From Bradyrhizobium sp. CCBAU 53338 (GTDB lineage Bacteria > Pseudomonadota > Alphaproteobacteria > Rhizobiales > Xanthobacteraceae): DNA of 64,000 bases. The position numbers and the translations under genes are program-made. This document shows, piece by piece, positions 27,828 through 34,024 of the stretch. The stretch is from assembly GCF_015291665.1 (NCBI RefSeq), contig NZ_CP030048.1, forward strand, positions 682,001 to 746,000. Reading direction: 5' to 3'. Each line of letters begins with the position of its first letter. Positions within the stretch are counted from its first letter, which is position 1. The notes under the pieces were generated by a model that was given only the letters and a program-made list of their open reading frames with translations, was not told the origin of the DNA and ran no database searches.

Positions 27828-28133
27828 ATGCTTCGACGCCTTGGAATGGCAGCGTGTTTCTCGGTAGCGATGGCCATCCCGGTCCACGACGCGATGGCGC
27901 AGGACGCCGTCGGCGGCGCCATCATCGGCGGCGTGGGCGGAGCGATTTTGGGTGGTGCGCTTGGCGGTGGCCGCGGCGCGGCCATTGGTGCGGTCGTCGG
28001 CGCGGGAACGGGTGCCGCAATCGCCGCCGAAGGCGAACGCCGCCGCTCCGGCTATTACGCCTATCAGCGCGGCTGCTACATGCAGCGCCGGGACGGCCGC
28101 TACGTGCCGGTCGATCCGCGATACTGCTACTGA
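27828..28133 (+). CDS. Secreted glycine-zipper protein
   Basis: 101 aa from the ATG at 27828, behind GGGAGG at 7 nt. Signal peptide to about residue 25 (VHDAMAQ), then a glycine-zipper segment of GxxxG repeats (GGAIIGGVGGAILGGALGG) and a Tyr/Arg-rich end with two Cys. Such proteins sit in the outer membrane or periplasm; no specific function is known. Confidence 0.75.
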   Translation: MLRRLGMAACFSVAMAIPVHDAMAQDAVGGAIIGGVGGAILGGALGGGRGAAIGAVVGAGTGAAIAAEGERRRSGYYAYQRGCYMQRRDGRYVPVDPRYCY

Positions 28134-28144
28134 GCTGTCTTTCG

Positions 28145-28163
28145 GCGCGGGCGTGGCCCGCGC
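28145..28163. terminator. Hairpin between convergent genes
   Basis: GCGCGGGC-GTG-GCCCGCGC, 8-bp perfect arms, between the stops at 28133 and 28166. It lacks a T-run but is placed where a two-way transcription stop would be expected. Confidence 0.45.
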
Positions 28164-28165
28164 AG

Positions 28166-28957
28166 TCAACTGTGTCCGGTCGGCGCTTCCGGCATGATCT
28201 GGCGCAGCGGCTCCGGTGAGATCGAGATCTGGCCGGTGAACGGACGGTCGTGCGCCGCGATCAGGAGCACCGAGGTGGCGACGCCGGTCGCGAACAGGCC
28301 CATCGCGATCGCCGATCCCAGGCGGTTGTCGCAATGAACGAAGCCGATCACCAGCAGCTCGCACAGGGCCTGGAGATAGAGGCACCACCATTTCACCGAA
28401 TTCACCGAGGCGAGGCTGACGATGATGCGCTGCCGCCGTGCGTCCAGCGCCTGCTCCAGCGCGGCCACGATCTCGCGCTGCGAGGTCTCCTGCGCCCGCC
28501 CTTGCGGCATCATCGTGACGACGAGCTTCAAGGCGTCCGCCAGCGCCGGCGGCGTCGCCTTCAGCGAGGCTTCCTGATGCGCCATCATCGGCCATTCCTC
28601 CGCCACGGCCTGACCGACATAGTCTCGCACCAATCCGCGTAATTTTGTCTCCTGCTCCGCCGGCAGGCCGGCGGCGAGCAGCACGGCGCTTCGCAGCGCG
28701 CTGGCCTCGCGACTGACAGCGGCGCCGGCGCGGTCGCTGTCGCCCCAGACCTGCGCCGCGGTGAAGGCGACGAACAGGCCAAAGATGATGCCGAGCACCG
28801 GCAGCATGCCTGGCGAGATCGCCTTCAGCGATTTTGCGCGCTCCTCGGTCGCGGCCAGCGCGACGGCGACGAACACCAGCGCTGCCAGAAAATAGGTGAA
28901 GCCGAAGATCACCAGCGCCATCATCGGCACCGGCAGATTGTGCAGCCAATCGCTCAT
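28166..28957 (-). CDS. DUF4239 (bestrophin-like) membrane protein
   Basis: 263 aa with TM segments at about 10-35, 48-68, 183-205 and 212-230 and a long cytosolic helical region between. It matches the DUF4239 family, sometimes called bestrophin-like, of unknown transport function. Confidence 0.7.
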   Translation of the reverse strand: MSDWLHNLPVPMMALVIFGFTYFLAALVFVAVALAATEERAKSLKAISPGMLPVLGIIFGLFVAFTAAQVWGDSDRAGAAVSREASALRSAVLLAAGLPAEQETKLRGLVRDYVGQAVAEEWPMMAHQEASLKATPPALADALKLVVTMMPQGRAQETSQREIVAALEQALDARRQRIIVSLASVNSVKWWCLYLQALCELLVIGFVHCDNRLGSAIAMGLFATGVATSVLLIAAHDRPFTGQISISPEPLRQIMPEAPTGHS

Positions 28958-28985
28958 GTCATCTCTTGATTTGCCAGGAAGGTCT

Positions 28986-29153
28986 TCAGATCAGCCGCAT
29001 GCCGCGCAGGCTCGCATGTCCGCTTTTGCCTACAATGATGTGGTCGTGCACGGCAATCCCCAGCGGCTTGGCGATGTCGATGATCGCCTTGGTCATCTGG
29101 ATGTCGGCCTGCGAGGGCGAGGGATCGCCGGAGGGGTGATTGTGGAGGAACCT
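28986..29153 (-). pseudogene. radC: radC, 3' fragment left of the island
   Basis: Only the last 55 or so residues of RadC remain, in the frame that ends at 28986. They hold the JAMM signature [18 protein letters not shown] and the usual C-terminus [11 protein letters not shown]. The residues before LHNHPSG do not fit RadC, so the coding similarity stops near 29150 where island DNA begins. A full RadC is about 230 aa. The gene is 5'-truncated and presumably dead. Confidence 0.85.
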
Positions 29154-29304
29154 ACAGTTTCCGTTATCACCTTGAGAAACCGAAGAGTTCTGCAACAGCA
29201 AGGTTAGCAGGGGACGTACACTGGGGACGGTACGCATTGACCATTTGTGATTATCATGCTGCCTCACGGACAAGCTTCCAGTTCTGCTTTTTGATCATGT
29301 GTAG

Positions 29305-30714
29305 TCACGAGCCCAAGAGCTGCATAGCATTTTCCAATTGCGCAGCAAGGTACGCTCGATGCTGCTTGAGCCGCACAGAGGCGTCGCCGATCGCCTGTGC
29401 AAGCAGATCGTCTGCCTCCACTAGTGCCTGGCCCCACGTTTTCCATGGTGGCCTATCTTCATCACTCGAAAGGCGACGTGCAATTGCTATGTTCGTTGCT
29501 GCGCGCTCTGCTTCGCTAAACAGATCCGGTCGTTCCACGAAGATGAGGCGCTTTGCCAGCTTGCGAAGGCGGTCATCTGCAATCGACTGCAACAAAAGGA
29601 GCCTCTCTTCCCAAGTAATGGAATGGAACCGATCCATGGTGTCCTCGTCCGCACGCGAGCAGAACCTTTCGTAAATTTGCTCCTCCACATGAGCGGAGGG
29701 TGCGCGCGGCGGGCGCGTTTGTACGAACAGCGTGCGTAGTCGCGCTCGAAGTTGCTCGTTCTCCTGGAGATAACGGACGCGTTCCTCCAGCACGTCCGAC
29801 GGTATTCCCGCAGTGCTCACGAATGATGGGGCGTCCTCGAGGCGCCGGATAATCGGTGCAGCATTAGATCGGACGCGCCGAACCGGTTTCGGCAGCTGGT
29901 TCAATCGAGCGAGAACATCCTCGTCCGGTAGGGAGGCGAACTCTACCGGATCGTGGCAGAGATCGAATACTAACAAGTCGCTTGCGATTTCGAGTGACTG
30001 ACCAATGAATGTAACTCCCCATGAGTACGCGCGGTTGGCATAGAAGTCGGTGACCGAAAACAGAGGTTCATTTGCCACGAAGTCGATAACGGCTGCCTTC
30101 TGCGTGAATTGGACCAGCGATGACCACAATTCGGGCGCTCGTTCGAACACGAGTCGACACAAGTGCAATGTTGCCTCGGAATCTCCAAGTGCATCATGGG
30201 TGCTTGCGTGATTGAAGCCGTTCGCCGATGCTAACTTTTCGAGCTTGAATACCGAGTTTCCATTTTCATCGAGCGGTATAGACAACGTGCCCGGTGCAAA
30301 GATCGCTGCTGCTTGCATAAAGCGCAAAGCATCGGCTCGGCAATTGCCGGTTGTGTTTGTGAGGTAGGGGCCGTGGAGTGTCTGATAAAGAGTCTGGCGC
30401 AGGAGATGCTCGTCGAAAGAGAGCGAGTTGTATCCAATGAAGATTGAGGGCCTCCACGACCGAAACTTTCCGTAGATGGCGCGCGCCATTGCATAGTGAG
30501 AAGGGAGTTGTGGGTTCGTGAGAATATCGACCGTGAGCCCAGTTACTCGCATCGCGCCGGGTGACGGGACAACGTATGGAAGGAGGCGGGATCGAATCTC
30601 AAACCGGTCCAGCTCGCCAAGGTCACTGTCGGTCCTAATAGCCGCCAGTTGGAGAATTTGATCGAACGCAACGTTCGTGCCCGTAGTCTCCGTGTCGTAG
30701 AACACAAAACTCAT
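29305..30714 (-). CDS. Exodeoxyribonuclease I-like DEDDh exonuclease
   Basis: 469 aa. ExoI-like motifs are DTETTG (residues 7-12; metal-binding D and E), GYNSLSFDEHLLRQTLY near residue 94, and the DEDDh motif III THDALGDSEATLHLCRLV near 172. The C-terminal half has the ExoI-like helical region with RYLQENEQLRARL. SbcB degrades single-stranded DNA 3'-5'. Third gene of an operon after XRE and ImmA, 21 bp gap. Likely a defence or DNA-processing nuclease of the island rather than the housekeeping SbcB. Confidence 0.82.
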   Translation of the reverse strand: MSFVFYDTETTGTNVAFDQILQLAAIRTDSDLGELDRFEIRSRLLPYVVPSPGAMRVTGLTVDILTNPQLPSHYAMARAIYGKFRSWRPSIFIGYNSLSFDEHLLRQTLYQTLHGPYLTNTTGNCRADALRFMQAAAIFAPGTLSIPLDENGNSVFKLEKLASANGFNHASTHDALGDSEATLHLCRLVFERAPELWSSLVQFTQKAAVIDFVANEPLFSVTDFYANRAYSWGVTFIGQSLEIASDLLVFDLCHDPVEFASLPDEDVLARLNQLPKPVRRVRSNAAPIIRRLEDAPSFVSTAGIPSDVLEERVRYLQENEQLRARLRTLFVQTRPPRAPSAHVEEQIYERFCSRADEDTMDRFHSITWEERLLLLQSIADDRLRKLAKRLIFVERPDLFSEAERAATNIAIARRLSSDEDRPPWKTWGQALVEADDLLAQAIGDASVRLKQHRAYLAAQLENAMQLLGS

Positions 30715-30735
30715 CGGGTTGATCCGGTCGTACTA

Positions 30736-31287
30736 CTATCCAGAAAACGAAGAAAATAGCGCGCTTAATCTATTTCCCATTGCCTCTTTAGACACTCTGA
30801 ATTGCTTGGCGAGCTTCTCGATGCGAGTGCTGTCGTCCACGTCGAAGGTTTTGCGTAGTTCGGTTTCAAGAAAGGCGCGGGGCATAAGCAATTCAGCAGC
30901 GAATCTATTCGCTTGAATTTCGACGTCATCGGTTCCGAGGGCCGATCGTGAATCTCGATTAAGTTGTCGAATGACAACGGACGGGAATTCCTTGTCGACA
31001 TGCACCTGCGTCGTAATCATGGGGCGGTGTAATACGAGGTGTCCGCACTCATGGGCAATGGTAAAGCGCTGACGATTTGGGTGATGGAGAGCATTTACGC
31101 CGATAATAGGAACATTGTCCTTTATATAAATCATTCCCGAAATATCGTTATGAAGTGGCGAGAATCGAACAAGCGCGCCGAGCGTCCGAGCTATTTTGTC
31201 GACGGGAACAGGTGCCGTTTTTATGTTGTTACGCTGAAGAATGTCGAGCGCAGCTTGCGAGGGATTGGTTGAAGCTCGAGCGCTCAC
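30736..31287 (-). CDS. ImmA/IrrE family metallopeptidase
   Basis: 183 aa; zinc-binding HECGH at residues 79-83 inside FTIAHECGHLVLHRP, with the third-ligand glutamate region EIQANRFAAELLMP downstream. ImmA peptidases cleave or inactivate the XRE repressor encoded beside them after DNA damage. The start overlaps the XRE gene by 4 bp (ATGA at 31284-31287). Confidence 0.9.
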   Translation of the reverse strand: MSARASTNPSQAALDILQRNNIKTAPVPVDKIARTLGALVRFSPLHNDISGMIYIKDNVPIIGVNALHHPNRQRFTIAHECGHLVLHRPMITTQVHVDKEFPSVVIRQLNRDSRSALGTDDVEIQANRFAAELLMPRAFLETELRKTFDVDDSTRIEKLAKQFRVSKEAMGNRLSALFSSFSG

Positions 31288-31634
31288 TTCTTTTGCTCCT
31301 TGGTGGGGGAAGTGCGCATTGGTGCTTGTCCTGTGATGACGCGTGCCAATTGCGCTTCTTGTTCGGCAGTGAGTCCTTCTGGCATCGGAAGCCCAGTCGG
31401 CGAGGCCTGATCTTTTATGTTTGGCGGCAGTAGCTCGTGCACTTCCAGCTCAAGTGCATCCGCTATTCGATAGAGCTGATGAAGGAGCATGTTCTGCCGA
31501 CCAGACTCGATGTTGGCGACAGCACCTCGAGAGATCCCCAGACGGGCCGCTAGATCGGCCTGCGTGTACTCGAGCGTGCGGCGCCGTCGACGAATTAAAG
31601 CACCGAGTTCTTGATAAAGCCTAGGCGTGTCCAT
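31284..31634 (-). CDS. XRE-family transcriptional regulator
   Basis: 116 aa from the ATG at 31632-31634, with a HTH_3 domain near residues 10-65 (YTQADLAARLGISRGAVANIESGRQ) and a C-terminal tail after a Pro-rich joint that may be the ImmA-sensitive part. An in-frame GTG at 31658 would lie upstream of the predicted transcription start. Probable repressor of its own operon and of the divergent ubiquitin-like operon 153 bp away (inference). Confidence 0.88.
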   Translation of the reverse strand: MDTPRLYQELGALIRRRRRTLEYTQADLAARLGISRGAVANIESGRQNMLLHQLYRIADALELEVHELLPPNIKDQASPTGLPMPEGLTAEQEAQLARVITGQAPMRTSPTKEQKK

Positions 31635-31639
31635 GGGGG

Positions 31640-31668
31640 TGTGTACCCCCTTGCACACAAAGTGTCAA
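31640..31668 (-). promoter_or_regulatory. Promoter of the XRE operon, probably leaderless
   Basis: Minus-strand -35 TTGACA (31663-31668, perfect) and -10 TACACA (31640-31645) with a 17-bp spacer. The -10 ends 5 bases before the ATG at 31634, so transcription would start at or next to the start codon. An interrupted dyad GTGTG...CACAC spans the spacer and -10, a likely autoregulatory operator. Confidence 0.6.
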
Positions 31669-31715
31669 TTTTATGAGTCGAAAAGCGTGTATTAATATCA
31701 TTTCTGGTGCGTCTA

Positions 31716-31744
31716 TTGAAATCCAAACACGGGTGGATTATATG
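31716..31744 (+). promoter_or_regulatory. Promoter of the ubiquitin-like operon
   Basis: TTGAAA (31716-31721), 17-bp spacer, TATATG (31739-31744); transcription would start near 31751, giving a leader of about 37 nt before the chosen ATG at 31788. Back-to-back with the XRE promoter, about 48 bp apart. Confidence 0.55.
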
Positions 31745-31787
31745 AGCGACAGGCTCGGCGGCGGCTAGCGCAAAGATGAGGTCGAAC

Positions 31788-32054
31788 ATGCAGACTGTGA
31801 CGGAGGCGGACAAACCCGCCAAAGACGGCAAGGGTCCGAAGTACATCCTCAACATTGAGGGGAACGAGGTGCCTTGGGATAGCGACACGATCACGACCAA
31901 GGAGATCGCAAACCTGGGTGGCTGGGATATCAGCCAAGGCGTGATCGAAGTCGACCAGGACAACAACGAGCGGACGCTCGCGGCGGATGAGACCGTCACC
32001 ATCAAGCCCGGCCAGGGCTTCGGCAAAAAGCATAAGTGGAAGCGGGGTAGCTGA
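31788..32054 (+). CDS. Ubiquitin-like protein (multiubiquitin domain)
   Basis: 88 aa from the ATG at 31788, which follows GAGG; an ATG at 31776 would add four residues. One multiubiquitin-family beta-grasp domain (YILNIEGNEVPWDSDTITTK ... IEVDQDNNERTLAADETVTI) ends in KKHKWKRGS, so a Gly is followed by a single Ser. In Ubl systems a C-terminal Gly must be exposed for activation. The adjacent JAMM peptidase could trim the Ser. Its stop overlaps the E2-like start by one base. Presumed modifier conjugated to targets. Confidence 0.85.
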   Translation: MQTVTEADKPAKDGKGPKYILNIEGNEVPWDSDTITTKEIANLGGWDISQGVIEVDQDNNERTLAADETVTIKPGQGFGKKHKWKRGS

Positions 32055-32458
32055 TGCGCCCGCGAATTCAGGAAGAACTGACGCTTCTGCGCCAGTTCTA
32101 TCCCGACGTGCAGCACGCGGCGCCGGCCGGCGACGACTGGTTCTTTCTTCCCCAATATGCGCTGCCGCCGGGGTGGCGTCTTGGGGAGCAGGAGGTCTCC
32201 GCCTCTGCACTCTGCTTTTCCGTCAGCGGCGGCTACCCTACAGCATTGCCATACGCGTTCCTATTGCCAGATGGGATCAATTTCGGCGGAGTGGTGCCGG
32301 CTAACACCACCACATCGGCGAACTCACCGTTTAGCGGCGCCTGGCTGCAGTTTTCATGGTCGCCCGAGACTTGGTTTCCACAATCGGACGCCCGAAAGGG
32401 TTCGAATTTGCTGGTGTGGGTGCGGAGCTTCCAGCACCGGCTGAAGGAGGGGGCATGA
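32054..32458 (+). CDS. E2/UBC-like conjugating protein (Prok-E2_E type)
   Basis: 134 aa with an E2-like beta-meander: LCFSVSGGYPTALPYAFLLP aligns with the usual strand followed by YPxxxP, then a W-rich end (FSWSPETWFP). The only cysteine is at residue 54, before the YP motif and not after it where the thioester cysteine of eukaryotic E2 lies. Function as Ubl carrier is inferred from context and fold. Overlaps the Ubl gene by 1 bp and the JAMM gene by 4 bp. Confidence 0.75.
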   Translation: MRPRIQEELTLLRQFYPDVQHAAPAGDDWFFLPQYALPPGWRLGEQEVSASALCFSVSGGYPTALPYAFLLPDGINFGGVVPANTTTSANSPFSGAWLQFSWSPETWFPQSDARKGSNLLVWVRSFQHRLKEGA

Positions 32459-32967
32459 AAACTACACTTAAGTTGCCGACGGGCGTCTTCGAGGATATCA
32501 GGGCTCATCTGCTGCCGCGCGGCAGCATCCAGGAGCAGGCCGCGTTTCTCTTCGTGAACCCGCAGGTGGCGTGCGACGCGAGGTTCGAACTCCTCGAGTA
32601 CCAGAAGCTTGGTCCAGCCGACTTCGACGTGCAGGAGAGTGACTACCTTGAGCTCCGTGACGAAACACGCGGCCGCTTAATCAAGCGGGCGCACGATCTC
32701 AAGGCGTCGCTGGTGGAGCTCCATTCGCACCCGGGTCCTTGGCCTGCCGGCTTCTCGATGTCAGACCGCCGAGGGCTACGTGAGACCGTTCCACACATGT
32801 GGTGGCGCCTGTCCAGACGCCCGTACTTAGCAATCGTTGTCGCTCCAAGTGGATTCGATGCCCTCGTGTGGCTCGATAATCCGAAGATGCCGCGCGCGCT
32901 CGACGAACTCGTCGCCGGCACCACCATCATGAAGCCGACGAATAACTCGCTCGAAGGTTGGCAATGA
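32455..32967 (+). CDS. JAMM/Mov34-type deubiquitinase-like peptidase
   Basis: 170 aa. JAMM zinc site: Glu27 (EQAAFLFV), His90 and His92 in ELHSHPG, Ser101 and Asp104 in FSMSDRRG. These enzymes cut isopeptide bonds or trim Ubl C-termini. ATG at 32455 overlaps the E2 stop (ATGA), and the stop overlaps the E1 start by 4 bp. Probable roles are maturation of the Ubl (removal of the last Ser) and deconjugation. Confidence 0.87.
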   Translation: MKTTLKLPTGVFEDIRAHLLPRGSIQEQAAFLFVNPQVACDARFELLEYQKLGPADFDVQESDYLELRDETRGRLIKRAHDLKASLVELHSHPGPWPAGFSMSDRRGLRETVPHMWWRLSRRPYLAIVVAPSGFDALVWLDNPKMPRALDELVAGTTIMKPTNNSLEGWQ

Positions 32968-33836
32968 AGAATCTGCCGGAAAGGTATGACCGCAACATTC
33001 GGCTCTTCGGCGAAGAGGGGCAGCGGAAACTCCTAACAACGAAGGTGTTGATTGCCGGCGTCGGTGGCCTCGGCAGTCCTCTGGTGCAACACCTCGCACT
33101 TCTCGGAGTCGGGGGGATAGGTCTTGTCGATGATGAAGAGCTTGACGAGACCAATCGGAACCGCTTCGTCGGCGCTCGCCATGACGATCCGGTGCCTGGG
33201 AGCCTAAAGGTACTCCTGAGCAAGCGGCTTGCCAACGAGATCGATCCAACGATCAAAATCACAGAGATTCCCGACGGTCTTGTATCCGAGAAGGCCTTCG
33301 CCGCCGTCAAGGCCGTAGACGTCGTGTTCGGGTGTTTCGACGAAGACGGGCCTCGCGCGATTCTTAATGAGTTGTGTGCCGCGTATCGCAAGAACTACAT
33401 CGATCTCGCGTCTGACATACCAGAGCCCGGAGTGTATGGCGGCCGCGTCTGCACCTCGTGGGATGGTGATGGTTGTCTATTCTGCATGGGCGAGCTCGAT
33501 GGCCGCGCTGTGCAAGAGTATCTGCAAACCGATGCCGAGCGACAGATACGAGACCGCATCTACGGCGTTGACCAGAACGTACTCGCAGGGAAAGGACCTT
33601 CGGTGTCTCCGATCAACGGAGTGGTTGCCTCTCTCGCAGCGGTGGAGTTCATGGCTGCAGTCACGGGACTTCGAGAGCCAAAGAAATTGCTGAATTATTC
33701 GGGACATCTTGGGACGGTGAACGTTAGGCGGGAGCAGGCGCCTGATTGCTACATCTGCAAAAGCCTTCGCGGCCAGGCTGAGGCTGCAGACGTCGAGCGC
33801 TATCTGCGAATGCCGCATCTGCGCAGGCGGCGCTGA
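32964..33836 (+). CDS. ThiF/E1-like Ubl-activating enzyme
   Basis: 290 aa. Nucleotide-binding GVGGLGS (32-38), catalytic Arg/Asn region DETNRNRF (61-68), aspartate-containing VFGCFDEDG, and two CxxC pairs CLFC (171-174) and CYIC (262-265) that form the usual zinc site. It should adenylate the Ubl C-terminus with ATP. In the crossover loop, where ThiF/MoeB-type E1s often carry the thioester cysteine, the sequence reads AGKGPSVSPINGV with no Cys. Last gene of the four-gene operon. Confidence 0.87.
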   Translation: MKNLPERYDRNIRLFGEEGQRKLLTTKVLIAGVGGLGSPLVQHLALLGVGGIGLVDDEELDETNRNRFVGARHDDPVPGSLKVLLSKRLANEIDPTIKITEIPDGLVSEKAFAAVKAVDVVFGCFDEDGPRAILNELCAAYRKNYIDLASDIPEPGVYGGRVCTSWDGDGCLFCMGELDGRAVQEYLQTDAERQIRDRIYGVDQNVLAGKGPSVSPINGVVASLAAVEFMAAVTGLREPKKLLNYSGHLGTVNVRREQAPDCYICKSLRGQAEAADVERYLRMPHLRRRR

Positions 33837-34024
33837 TCCACTCCCTTGGGGCCCATGTTTGAGTCACGCGGGAGCCTAAGGACTGAAGGACCGAACAGTA
33901 TGCGCTGCCCCGTAAGAACTTTCATTGCGCTTGAATCGGTATTTTGACTTGATCGAAAGGCTACTTTTTTAGTCTGGGGCGAAGCAAACAGCTGTCAGAC
34001 GTGGGCAGTTGCCCAGTCGGGCGG

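Noticed and set aside
28986..29273. 95-codon frame as an intact small RadC-like protein
   Set aside because: Only the last 55 codons fit RadC; the upstream part is island DNA without a ribosome site.
29100..29310. tRNA gene or direct repeat as island attachment site
   Set aside because: No cloverleaf or shared repeat with the right junction could be found; the border is inside radC.
34002..34015. TGGGCA-GT-TGCCCA near the end of the patatin gene as terminator
   Set aside because: Six-base arms with a two-base loop and no T-run; too weak to call.
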